64,000 nucleotides of DNA from Blastomyces gilchristii SLH14081 (Eukaryota > Ascomycota > Eurotiomycetes > Onygenales > Ajellomycetaceae): NCBI RefSeq assembly GCF_000003855.2, contig NW_003101682.1, positions 2,469,835 to 2,533,834 on the forward strand, written 5' to 3'. The notes under the pieces were generated by a model. The model saw nothing but the letters and a program-made list of their open reading frames with translations. It searched no databases and was not told the DNA's origin. The translations under genes and the position numbers were made by a program. Shown piece by piece: positions 24,684 to 36,399 of this stretch (positions are counted from its first letter, which is position 1; the number at the start of each line of letters is the position of its first letter).

Positions 24684-26297
24684 CTAATCACTATTATCAG
24701 ATAGTAGATTATAACTATTCTTAAAAGTAGAAATCTCAACTGCTTGCATTATATCTAGTTTATCATCAGAGTCATTTCTCAATTCTCTAATCTTAACAGA
24801 AAGTTTGAGGATTCAAATTTCTTGTTTATGATTTAGCCAAAGAAATTGAAGTTTGAAGATTTAGATCCTTGAAGAGTTTCTTCTTTTTTAAGCTTGCAGT
24901 TGTAGAATTTCTGGCTTGACTCTTCTCTTCAGTTCTAGATTGACTTTGAGCTTCATCTTTTCTTCAGTTCTTTTGAGTTCTTAAAGCAAAATATTCATTC
25001 TTTTTGAGCTAGATGTATGTTTTTCTTTGCAATTAGAGCACTTAAGCAGAGTATATTGATAAACTTCATCTCTTTTTGAGTATGTTTCATATTTATGCTT
25101 ACTAGTTTTGTGATCTCTGGCACAGAATGCACATTTTGAGTCTCTAAAACATGAGATTGCAAAGTGTTCATATCTTTGATATTTTGAACACTGTGTTTAA
25201 GCTTTGAGATTCATTCTTGAGTCTTTGTATTCATGAACTCTTATTTTCAAACCTGCTACTCTTACTTCAGAGATCTTTGACTGTTTAAGTGTTTTTATAT
25301 ATACTAGAACAGAGACATTTCTTCTGCTTTATCTGAACTTAATTGAATTTAGTTATACAGACTTCTTTCTCAGTTGAATAGAGTTGTATTCTTTCAATTC
25401 ATTTTTAAGAAGTAGCATTTCTTCTTCACAGTTAAAAATTTCAACTGAAATATTATAAAGAATGAATTTATCTCACTTTTCATCTCTTTCAGATAGAATT
25501 ATTGTGTTTAATAAAGATTCTACTGCTGACTTTCAGAGATTTTCATTCTGAATAAGGAATTCAGCACTGAATTCAGGCATTGTAGTCAGAATGATGAAGT
25601 TTTCAAAGAATGATGACTCAATTGATGCTATAACTGATTTTTGAACTTTAATATCAGTTATCAACTGAGAAAAGAACTGCTGATTAATTTCATTTCTGAT
25701 TCTGAAAATGAGATTTGAGTTTAGCTTGTTTCTTTGCAGAATATCCTGATTTAAGACTTTGAGAATAAGTCTTCTATTTCTGAAGATTTGAAAGTTTTTC
25801 TCTCTTTGCATTTTCTTTTCTACTTTTCTATGAATAGAGACATGAGCAGTATTCTTCTCAGTTTTCTCAGGATTTTGAGCAGATTTTAAGACAGCAGGTT
25901 TAGAGACAGCAGATTCAGCTGCTTGAGTATATGTTTTCTTCTGATTCAAAGAAGAAGAAGAAGTAGGAAAAAAGAATGAAGAAGAGTAAGATGAAGAGTC
26001 AGTGATTATACTAGAAATGTTCAATGTTTTTTGAACTGTGTTTGAGATTTCAAGTTTGAACTTGATTATCTTCTGTAGTTGTCTAGCCTGAGCATGAAGA
26101 ATTAACAGAACTTCTTCATTCATCTCACTCAGACCCTGTTTTTCAAGAATCTTACTTACTTTTTTAAGTTTCTATATTTCAAGAACTTGTTATTTCTCTA
26201 TTTCTTCTTTCTTTCTTCTCTTCAGAATTTCAATCTCAGAAATAGCATTTGAGAAAGCATCTTTTTCCACATCAACTGAGTGTATTTTTGAACTCAT
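24684..26297 (-). pseudogene. LINE-2 ORF1 (gag-like), damaged
   Basis: Same layout as LINE-1 ORF1: ATG at 26,297, an open N-terminal and central block at 25,533-26,123 (196 codons) with a Ser-rich stretch and KKTYTQAAESA, then damaged zinc knuckles (about 25,040-25,200) and a stop at 24,684. The central block reads further than in LINE-1 because several Trp/Gln stops are absent. The last knuckle segment also has small indels around 24,800-25,000. Confidence 0.8.
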
Positions 26298-27789
26298 TGT
26301 TTTCACTCAATGAAAAGTTGATCAGACTGTTTCAATTGAGATATTTCTAAGTCTGTTTTCAATTGAAAAGTTGGTCAGACTGTTTCAAAAGAAGAATAAA
26401 AGACTTTTATATATAAAATACCTGATTTTTTTCACACTAGTTCAGTAACTAGATTAGATTTTTGAAGATAATCTAATAAACTAAAATTGATTTTTAAGAT
26501 AAATCAATAAAATCTTTACAATCTCTTTCTTGAGATACAGTGAGAAAAAGTATGATATTAATTGATAATAAATCAGATAATATGACAGTTTTTGAGAGAA
26601 AAACTGACAAAAAATAAATCAATTTTTTGCAGAGAAATTGATTAAAACTATTCAATTTTATTCTAAATTATCTGATTCTTCTCACACAATAAGTGTTCAA
26701 CTTAAATCAGTTAATAAAGAGTGTAAAAAAGAATTAAGTATTAATAAAAGCTCTTCAGTCACTGAAAAAGTAATTCTTACTTAAAAGAATATGAAATTAT
26801 GACACAAAACAGCTCTGTTTTTAATTCTTTGTAAGAATATTATATAAAACTCAGAGAAAAACATCTTACTTTTTCAAGAGAAGTAAAAAACTATTTCTAA
26901 GATCTTTTTTTTTTTATGCATTGACTGCTGTAGAAGAATGAGATAGAAACTACTAAGATATGCACTACTGTATACTCTCTATCAAGACTTTCCCTCTTCA
27001 GAGTCTTGATATTATAGAGAATATAAGTCTGTTTCTATATAATAATATAAATATTGTCAGTGAGATGTAGAGGAACTGATTATTTATATCTCAAAATAGA
27101 AGACTTTGTCAATGATTATATTAATATAGAGTTAATTCTCAAATTCAATAGAAATCTAGTGTTGCTGTTCTCAATCTCTTGCAGAATCTATTGAATATTG
27201 AGATATTAAAACTAGATTTAATATATCTCACTGTGCAGGGATCAAAGGCTCAGTCAGATCTTGAGATATACTGATTTTATAGTTGTTGATGTGCTGTTGA
27301 CATTGTTCATTGATTATGTGCTTGATATTATTGCTGAGGTATCTTTTTGTATTTTTCTGCTGAGAATGGGCCAGATTGAGAAGGGTGATATGAGAGTGGG
27401 ACTTGGTGTTGAAGTTTTGAAACATCAAAGATGGACAGGGTTTTCGCGGAGGTCGCTCCTCAGATATCTTCACAACTACAGATCAGGGATCTTCCAAAAT
27501 CAAGAAGATTGGTGCATATGGCTAGGTCTCTTCACCTTACAATTTGTATGGCAATTTGGCCCGGGGTTGTGGTGTGGTAGGGGAGAATGTGGGATAATCC
27601 CACGCAGGAGTTCCGAACGACGTCTGGTTCACATTTGGCTGGATAACTCCACCACCACACGGGGTATGCGGTCGGCGATGGGGTCAAAATGCTCGTATGA
27701 TCGACGGCTTTTCGATGGATCTATCGGCGGGTTCTTATTCGAAAAATCGAGTGAGTTTGTGGTGGAGCGGTCTCATTATATCTGACTTG
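26298..27789 (-). promoter_or_regulatory. 5' leader of LINE-2
   Basis: No credible sense gene. The outer 440 bases (about 27,330-27,775) keep GC and CpG, as in LINE-1, and contain a single copy of the 155-bp unit that is doubled in LINE-1. The 174-codon plus-strand frame at 27,261-27,785 is antisense to the element and not kept in LINE-1. Confidence 0.6.
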
Positions 27790-27799
27790 TCTCTTTCAC

Positions 27800-30640
27800 A
27801 ATATTAATATATTTCAAGAAATATAATAGAGATTAATCAAGATTATTTATTTACTTTTATACATTGATGATATCTAATCTGAGTTAGTACTAAAATTATA
27901 AGTAAGTTAATAAACAAGATTATTTTCTCTTATATTAATTCTTCTTACACATATCAGTAATCAGTTATTGAAAATAAATTATTATCTGTCTTAAATTATT
28001 ATCATATCTTCTGAATTCACTTCTTTCACTTCTTTTACTTTTATTGAAGATTCATAAACTCTTCAAGAAATCATTGTAAATTACAAAGTCTATATTATTT
28101 ATAATTTAATATAGAATACTCTCTTTTAATTATAATAAATAATTACTTCATTCTTCACATCTGATTTCAGACTATGAAATTTATGAAAAACTCAACATAA
28201 ACACTGAGATGAACTATGAAATAATTATCAATAGATTGTATTATAGATTACTGAAGAGTCATCTCTCTACTACAATCACTATAACTTTATTCAGAATCAT
28301 TTATTATAAACTGATTATAACTTTGAAAGAATTTTCTGACATCTGAAGTTATCAGAATACAGATAATAAAAGAAAAATAATTAGAAAATTACTACTGAGC
28401 TGATAAGTTAATCTATCAGATAACAATTTTTAATAACACTAACTTTCTAATTTGAAGAAAATTATGTGAAAATGACTATATATTAGTACTCTGATTTTAT
28501 AACTCTTATCTAATAACTTCTGTGAATAATTACTTTATATATATATATCTCTGAATCTTTCTCTTTGATCAATTGAAAACTCTGAATTCTGAACACTTCT
28601 TTAAATACTTAATTCAAATCTTCATATTTCACATTGATTCTGTCTGCAGTTCAATCTTGAGATATACTACAAAGTCAATATATAATATCTAGAATCAGAG
28701 TTGAAGAATCATTAAAGAGTATCTCTTACAGTGAATGTATAAACTAGTATAAACAATCTTACATTTATAAGAGTTATATGTTATTATATTGATGAGGACT
28801 GAACTTATTAAGAGACATTAATTAAATTTGAATCATTGATTAGTAGTTATACTGAGAATTATATAGTAGAGATATTAATGACTGTGATTAAAAATGACTA
28901 TTGAGATATTAGTCTCAGTCTTCTTATAATTACAACTGATAATGCTGTGAATAACTATACTATAATAGAGAGCTTGAAGTAAAAATTGACTTTGCATTTC
29001 TGAAATGATAAACAAGATCATATCTTCTGTATTACTCATATAATTCAACTTATAGTATAAATACTGATAAAGAATCTTAATATTGAGATGAAGAATAATT
29101 AGATAACTGATTCTTGAAATGAGAATAAGATAAAAGTGATTACTTAAGTAACATTTATATTCATTTTATAAAAGATAATATTTTTTGATAATACTTTTTA
29201 GTATTGCATTTTAATAATGCTTTTTAATAATGTTACTGTTAATTTTGAATAGATTGACTAATAATTTAAATATCATAGATTTAAAACATTATTAATGCAA
29301 TTTGTATCTTCTTTAAACAATAATAATAATTTCATAATATTCAATAAATAAACAAATCAGTCATATCACTGAATATAATATAGAATGTTAGAATACAGTG
29401 AAGTTCAATATATAAGATAACTGTTCAGACTCTTTAATTATATCAGATAATTAATTATTAAGTATAACACTCTGATCAGAAAAATATTCAGATATTAACA
29501 CTTTCTGATATAAAGTAAACTCAGTTGAAATATATGATTGATTTACTGTTTCAGTTTTATAAGATAATAAAGACAGTCTTAATCACTTATACATCAATAC
29601 TGCAGTCAGTCTGAGAAGTGTATAATAGTTTATTTACTTATCTTAAGAAGCAGTTAAATCACTTAAAAAGAAATTCAGTCTGAGATGATGCTATAGCACA
29701 GACTATTATTATTATAAGAGATAAACTGACATATTACTACAGCAAAACTGAACAATCTTTTACAGAGTATTATACTATAGCAGCTCTACTAGATTTCTTC
29801 TATCAAGTTAATATCTATACTTCTCAAGATTGAATAGAGAAGAAATAAAACTTATATATTAAATTAGTCTAAGACTACTATAATATCAACTATCAGAGAT
29901 TTGAATGAGTAGATGTTCAAGATATGAAGATAGTGAAATACAATTTTCTAGTAAGTAACAATCTTTGATAATACTTTATATTATATAGAACTATAATACT
30001 AACTTTGAAACAGAACTTATATACATTGATTGCAACTGAAAATCAGGCAAAGCTACATGCTTGTAAAACTGAATTTGACTGCTATCTTCAAGATAATCTG
30101 ATGAATTTATGCATCAAATCAATTCTAGAGTTATGAAAAATTGTTGAGAGTATATATTCAACTGTTACACTAATAATATATGATATGCTGACAATTTCAT
30201 TGACAGAGGTGAGAATGAAGTAAAAGTTCAACTTAAGTCAAGATATTTATCACTATTATCAGAGACAATTACAAGGAGAAATAATCAAGAAACTCATGAT
30301 TATAAAATATGAAATTATCAGACAGTTTAATATCTCTGATCACAGTATATCAGAGAAGTGTAGTTTTCATGAGAAAGTGAAGAATAAACTTATACAAGAA
30401 TGTATTTAGTTGTTTCATGAGTGTTATCAATAATTATTATCAAATTCTGATTATATAAGTAATCACTGAATAAACTGAATGAGACTGATTTTGATTCTCA
30501 GTCTCAGTCTTATTCTGATTTTGAAAGAATAATTATCTTTTACAGTTTATTCTAAGAAATTACCCTTATTTCACTGTTCTTGAATTAAATCTGGTCATTT
30601 TTCACATCATTTCTCTCAGAAATGATTCCTTTTTAGATTT
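27800..30640 (+). pseudogene. hAT-Y transposase remnant
   Basis: The hAT signature is clear near 28,925-29,040: LIITTDNAVNNYTIIESL followed by FCITHIIQLIV, matching the family pattern TDNAsNN...L...CxAHxxNLxV that includes one catalytic Asp. The C-terminal part to about 30,640 holds the dimerisation region by position. Likely introns occur, for example 29,951-30,016 with GTAAGT, a branch TACTAAC and AAACAG. Stops are frequent. The protein would cut and paste the element and, in trans, the 505-bp derivatives. Confidence 0.75.
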
Positions 30641-30738
30641 TTTTAAGACTTGGTTCTAATGAGACTCATGTCAAGAAATGTATAAGATCAGATCAAATGA
30701 GACTAAATGTGAAATTCATGATTTCATCAGTCAGTCTA

Positions 30739-30746
30739 ATCACAGA
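30739..30746. repeat. 8-bp target duplication, right of hAT-Y
   Basis: ATCACAGA, identical to 16,948-16,955. Confidence 0.93.
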
Positions 30747-31003
30747 TAGCAGATAAAACATGATAAAAAGCAGTCTCAAAGTCGCAGACTTATACATGAA
30801 TCAGATCACAGAAGAAAAAGAGATTCAGAGTTAAATTTAACTATTTACATCAGTTTAATTACATAGATAACAGAGAATGAATTATCTGAAATATTTATAA
30901 ATATATGAGATTAAGTTATCTTGATCTCTGATAATGCTCAGAGATTGAGTGAGATTAGTTTCAATAAGCTGTTCACTGTAGTGATCTGAGCAGGTGAAGA
31001 GAG
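30747..31003 (+). pseudogene. Gypsy-IV fragment between hAT-Y and MITE A
   Basis: By the hAT-Y target duplication this is the sequence that originally followed 16,955, hence the region after the gypsy-IV integrase. Translation is Arg/Ser-rich (RRKRDSELN) with no domain recognised. It ends in GAAGAGAG, the target duplication of MITE A. Confidence 0.5.
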
Positions 31004-31508
31004 TAGACTGGCCGCCGGGACCATGAATTTCACATTTGGTCCCATTTGGTCTGGTCTCATACATTTCTTGGCGTGAATCCCGCTGGGACTAGTCATTAAA
31101 AAAACATGCAAAGTGACTATATATCAGATCTTAAAATAGAATCATGACTTGAAAAAAATGAGAAAGTGATCTCATTTGTCTCATTTAGTCTCATTCTTGA
31201 CATAAAGTTACTATTTTTAGACATTTTAAGGTTTTTTTTAGACTATTTTTAATTTTTTAAAAAGTAACACTTTTTGATAACACTCAAATAAGATTTAAAG
31301 TCATTTAAAGCAACAAAAATAATTTAAATTGAGAAGTGAAAATCATGGTCTCATTTGGAAAATGTGATAAGAGTAGACAGTAAGTCTCACTGAGACAGTA
31401 TGAAACTACTATCTAATGTTAAAACTGTGTAATGGGATCAGTTGAATTGATAATGAGACTATCAAAAAATCTGGTCCTGGTCTCAGACACGGTCACACGG
31501 TCAGTCTA
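31004..31508 (-). mobile_element. MITE A: 505-bp non-autonomous hAT derivative
   Basis: Starts TAGACTGGCCGCCGGGACC and ends GGTCACACGGTCAGTCTA. Flanked by GAAGAGAG on both sides (30,996-31,003 and 31,509-31,516). Read on minus, about 40 bases at the 5' end and about 100 at the 3' end match the big hAT; the middle is mostly unrelated and codes for nothing. CpG at the ends is retained, so it escaped the mutation that hit the large copies. It is about the same length as MITE B and largely identical to it. Confidence 0.93.
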
Positions 31509-31516
31509 GAAGAGAG

Positions 31517-31973
31517 ACAGTATAATATGTGAGACAGAATTATAAAAGATAAAAGCTGCTGAATCTAGTCACTGAATACTATATTATATAGAGATTGTAT
31601 AAGAGTAGTGACTAGCAGATAAAGAAAAAGCATAAGAAAAGAAAAGAAATAATGACTTGATTATCAACTGTAAGAGTCAGTTATAAAAGATAAATATTAT
31701 CATACATACTTCATTCATTTTCATGTATCATATATTTAATCTATTTTCAACATCACATCATCTGAAAAATATTAAAAATAAAGAAAATCTCACAACTTGA
31801 GATCTGTAAGAAATTTAAGAGCTGTAAGCTACTCTTATAATAATACTATGTATATCTCTGATTTCTGTATCACTCTGTGTATGATATTAATGTCATTTAT
31901 CACAAGATTGACTGAAATGTCAATATAGAAATGTGTACACATATGTGTAGAAAAATTGAAGAAAAGTATAGAT
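31517..31973 (+). other. Gypsy-IV 3' remnant, possibly LTR
   Basis: AT-rich, no frame. By the MITE A duplication it continues gypsy-IV. tgtgagacagaatt at about 31,530 and a TATA-like tatattatatag near 31,595 would suit an LTR, but no second LTR is seen to confirm this. Confidence 0.3.
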
Positions 31974-32339
31974 TAACTGATCATGTGATTATATCTAAGA
32001 TTAGAATCAAACTTTACAGTTATTATATTGTTTAAAAGCATTACTTCTAGTTATGATTTATATTTATTACATTGATTTCAAATCACATTATTTCAAATAT
32101 TAAAGATCTCAGATTCACTTTTCAAATAAAAATCTAGTCTTAAATAAAGAATATATTTAAATTCTTAGTTATATTTTCATTCTGATTTCATTATTAAGAA
32201 TGATATTAAATAAGATTATAAAATCACTTCTCACTTACATAATATCATAATATAGTACTCATTTGTTGAAAATTTAATAGAGAGTATTATCAAATATTAT
32301 TACTTTACTGAATATAGATTATAATTTATATAATTTTAA

Positions 32340-32480
32340 TTATGAAAAAAATATACAATATAAAAAAAAACAAAAAACAAAAAATAAAATAAAAACAAGA
32401 AAAAATCAGAATAAAAAAAAAAAAAGAAAAAGAAAAAAAAAAAAGAAAAAGAAAAAAATAAAAAATAAAAATAAAAAAAA
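32340..32480. repeat. A-rich low-complexity tract in hAT-X
   Basis: Equivalent to the tracts in the other hAT copies. The frame reading Phe runs across it on minus is meaningless. Confidence 0.85.
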
Positions 32481-33579
32481 TCAAGATTACAGAGCTGTAG
32501 TACTTTTAAAATACTCACTTCTCAGAGTCTTTATAATATTTATTATTAACTGTGTATCTCTTATAGTAAGAATAATATAACTGTAATAAGTTATTATCTT
32601 AATATTATTTAATAAATAATCTGTATATATCTGTATAAATATGAATATTTAAAAAACATATATTTAAAAAGTATGATCAGAATGAACTCTGCTGTCACTT
32701 GAATAATATTAAGAGTAGAATACTGAAATTAATAATTCTTCTCATCAATTTCACAGATAAGATATATGAAGATAATCTTGAAAAATATAAGATTCTCTGA
32801 CTTCTGATAAAAATGAATCTTATAGAGAGACTCTATTTTCATAATATCAGAGACTGAGTATTATTAAAAAGTGTTACTTTTATATAATATATATACACTT
32901 ACTGTGATAATTTACTCTCTATATATATAACTGAGATTTATAGCTTTTCTACACTGCATAGCTCTTTCTGAGATACTGCTGCTGATTTATAACTTATACA
33001 GTCTCTCAGTTCAGTATATACTATATATATACAGTCTGCATACTCAAGCTGTATTAATTATTACAATCTGATATGATACTTACTTTTCACAGACTATATT
33101 TCATTTGAGAAGAAAGAGAGAAGCTGTGACTATAATTTTATTAAAAGAGAATGAATAATTAATAATATTAAATATAATTTAATTCTTCTGTATTTAAAAT
33201 TTGATTAGTCTATACTCTTTAATTTAAAAATTTCTAAGAGTGTTTTAATAGTTTTTATATCAGCTTAAACTTAGTGATGAGTTGAAGAAGAAGAGAAAAA
33301 AGAGAAGAAAGAAATAAGAATAACTTATCTTTATAATATAAAAATAGAGAATTACTATAATTATTCTCTCTAGTAATAAAGATCTTTTTTCTATATATAT
33401 CTCTGATATAGATTATATAATAACTGTATATAAAGAATATTAACAGTGTATGTATTGAATGAAGATGATATTATTATATAATACTGTAGCTGTTTCTATA
33501 CATCTCTGAAAGCTGTTAATATTTTCTTTATCTCTTTATATTTAATAAGTCAGTAATATATTTTAATGCACTCTCTCTT

Positions 33580-33655
33580 TCATCATTATCATTATCATTA
33601 TTACTATTATTATCATTATTATTATTATTATCATCACTATTATTATTACTATTAC

Positions 33656-33688
<33 letters not shown>

Positions 33689-33710
33689 CACTATTATCAC
33701 TATTATTATA
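33580..33710. repeat. ATT/ATC microsatellite inside hAT-X
   Basis: Triplet run, longest pure ATT section near 33,650-33,690. It creates an artificial Tyr/His frame. Confidence 0.9.
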
Positions 33711-33789
33711 TTATTTCTGATTATCTCTTCTGTCTTTATCTCTCTTTAATACTTATTAAAATTAATTATATCATCTCTCTTTAAATATT

Positions 33790-34600
33790 CTGTGATTCTG
33801 CAGATTATCAAGGCGCGTGAGTACTATCACAGATTGAAGAAAGAGAAGAAGAAGATATTTAAGTAAGAACAGACAGATTGTAAGATATATTATAATATTT
33901 TGAAGAGACTCTGTAAGAAAGTAAAATAATAATGATTTTAAGTAATACTTCTGATAGATTTAGACTGAACTAAGTATAGAAATAATGTGAATAGCACTGT
34001 CTATAAGAGATTGAAAAAAAAGATAGTAAAGACTCTTATATAGTAGTAATAAGATTAGAAGAAGTTCTGAGAATAATTTAAGATTAAGATGAAGAGAGAG
34101 AGAGAGAAGAAGAGTATTACTATAAATAAGTAATAATAGAAGAAAATTAAGAGAGTATTAAAGTAAGAGATAAAGAAGTTAAAACTAATAAGTTTTTTAT
34201 TTATTAAGAGATAATGATTTTTAATAATACTTCTATTCTCTAATTGATTAGCAGAAGCTGACAGAGAAGAAGAGAATTAAGATCTTGTTCAGATCTTGAA
34301 TACACTTCATGATTCAGAATATTAAGAAGATAGCTCTGCTTTCTGAGTATGTTAATCTACTTACTACTGAGATGAAATCTGAGACAGCAGATCAGAAAAT
34401 ACAGGATTTTGAGACACAGATTAATCTAGCTAAGAGAAAGCAGTAGAAATTCTTCTCTGAGAAGACAGTGAAGAGAGATTTTAAGATGATTATTATCTTA
34501 AATAAGAAGAAAAAAAATAAGAATAAAAATAAGCAGTGAATTATAAAGAATAATAAGAAGAATGAGAAAGAGAAGAAAGATAATAAGTAGAAAAAGTTTT
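33790..34600 (+). pseudogene. hAT-X upstream Lys/Glu-rich ORF remnant
   Basis: Same protein remnant as 19,140-19,960 in hAT-Y, with its own set of stops. Function unknown. Confidence 0.4.
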
Positions 34601-34638
34601 TTTCTTTTTATATTAGTTAGTTATAAGTTCATAATTAT

Positions 34639-34946
34639 TGTGGCGGGCTGCGCCCGATCAATCATATAGACTATTCCATTACACTTCACAGATCCCAATC
34701 ACTTCATTCTCAAACGCGTACGCTCCGATTCTCGGCCATTCTCAATCATCAATCCTCGGCCGCTACGAACGCGCGTATATTCTCCCGCCCTGAAGCTCCA
34801 CTGCGTACGCCATCACATACATCTATAAATATCCACCTCAATTGCTGATTCTCACACTTTCTCATTCTTTTCTTCTCTAACATTTTTATCTTTGTTATAT
34901 AAGACCTATAATATTATACCAATCTATTCAGTGTAGGCCTCTTACA
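34639..34946 (+). repeat. 5' LTR of gypsy-II, GC retained
   Basis: TGTGGCGGGCTGCGCCC ... GGCCTCTTACA. It retains many CpG (acgcgtacgctccg) that have become TG or CA in the 3' LTR. It contains gttatataagacctat. Confidence 0.95.
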
Positions 34947-34989
34947 CTATAAAAATGTTCATCATCTTCTCATCAGAAACAATTATTCA

Positions 34990-36340
34990 TCAAGAGATAT
35001 CTGAACATATAATAACACATAAGAAATAGAGAAACAGTTAAACAGTTAAGCAGACACTGAGTTCTCAGATAGTTCTCAGATGGAAGCTTGCTTATCAGTC
35101 ACTCTGACCCTGTAACAAGATCTTATGAAGAGAATAAGATCTTATAAGAGAATATCAGCAAAAGATCTGAGAGTTCTGACACTCAGATATATGAGAATAC
35201 AATTACACATTCAATAATTAATATAATCATGTCTAACAATAATATGAAACTCTCAAACATAAGTATAGATACAGTGTCACAGTGGCTCTGAGTAATGTTG
35301 AAACTATAATAATAATAAATAACTGATATACATGCAACTCAACAACATCAATATGATGAGATTTAATAACTAACTCATATAATTTCAATATCTACAGAAT
35401 TGAATATAAAAGTGCTGAAAGAATGCTTAGATGCTTCTGTATATTTCAATACTTTCAATCTCACTCTCTACTTATTATGAAGAATGGAAATGATTGTGAA
35501 ACTGAGTGTAGATGAAGATGTCATCAGTTCATTAATCAATCAAGATTAATATATCAATGAACAATTGAAAGATCACATAAAACAGAAGTTTCATTCATGA
35601 ATGAAAGCATGTGAATCAGTGTTACAAATATCTGATAATATTATGAAATATCTTGATATTCTGTTCTGAGACACTGCTATGTAACAGAAAGCATTAGATT
35701 GACTATAGAGTATCTGACAGAGAAATATTTCTCTTACAACATTCATTTCTAACTTCAATATCAAGATTCTAGAAGCAGATAATCAATCTTTAAAGAATTA
35801 AATGAAGATTAGCATGCTCAAGAAGATATTAACTTTCAAACACTTACAAGCTCTTGTAAGCACAGACAAAGATCAGACTTATGAAGACTTCTGCACACAG
35901 CTTCAGATAATGAATGACTGTCTTACTAAGCTCAAGAATATACAGAATAGTGATAGAAGATGTTACATCTCAGTGACTTATACACCTGCACTGAGAAATA
36001 ACAATAATGCAGATGCTATGAATTGAGTAGACTTGAATATCTACACATAAGTAAGAGTCTTCACTGTCTGAACAGGCTTCTGAGTCTCTGAAATCACTCC
36101 TGAAGAAGTCACTGATTGATGTTAATATGAAGAATGTATCAACTGTAACTAATCAGAACACATTGCTTTCAACTGTCAATCAATCTATGTGTCTTCATAC
36201 TCAAGAGAAAGATCAGTATCTTCTTATTTGAAGAATAAATCAGCACCTGTTCACATCAATCACATTATATTAGAGAAAGATTCAGAAGATAACTATGAGA
36301 ATGTCTCAGTGAAACAGAGAAAAGATTAGCTTCTGTTCAA
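34990..36340 (+). pseudogene. Gypsy-II gag remnant with zinc knuckle
   Basis: Structural protein that would package the element RNA. A 74-codon open piece remains at 35,802-36,026 (capsid-like region). A knuckle CINC...H...C with exact CX2CX4HX4C spacing lies at 36,135-36,176, interrupted by one RIP-type stop. The remaining N-terminal part is broken by TGA/TAG codons at former Trp or Gln positions. Confidence 0.75.
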
Positions 36341-36399
36341 ATTTATAAATAGAAGCTTGAAGAGGTTGAATAACAATGATTTGAAGAGAAGATGACAAT

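Larger units (their letters stand above)
20217..27789 (-). mobile_element. LINE-2: full-length Tad-like LINE inserted in hAT-Y
   Basis: About 7.5 kb on minus, from the 5' end at about 27,789 to an (AAT)n tail (seen as ATT repeats, 20,221-20,258). It is flanked by tctctttcaca (left from 20,205, right from 27,790), about 11-12 bp, and hAT-W and hAT-X show the uninterrupted site. Order: leader, ORF1 (26,297-24,684), ORF2 (24,660-20,613), 3' UTR with a conserved hairpin. It serves as the reference copy for the family here. Confidence 0.95.
16956..30738 (+). mobile_element. hAT-Y: complete large hAT transposon carrying SINE-1 and LINE-2
   Basis: Both ends are visible: TAGACTGACTGTATGACTG at 16,956 and ...CAGTCAGTCTA at 30,738, flanked by the perfect octamer ATCACAGA. 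Removing LINE-2 (7.57 kb), SINE-1 (0.37 kb) and their target duplications leaves about 5.81 kb, the same as hAT-W (5.81 kb) and hAT-X (5.82 kb). The 5' half holds an A-rich tract (17,320-17,460), the ATT/ATC microsatellite and a Lys-rich ORF. The 3' half holds the transposase. It inserted into gypsy-IV. Confidence 0.92.

Noticed and set aside
27261..27785. 174-codon gene on plus
   Set aside because: Antisense to the LINE leader, stays open only because the GC-rich end is unmutated, and is not kept in LINE-1.
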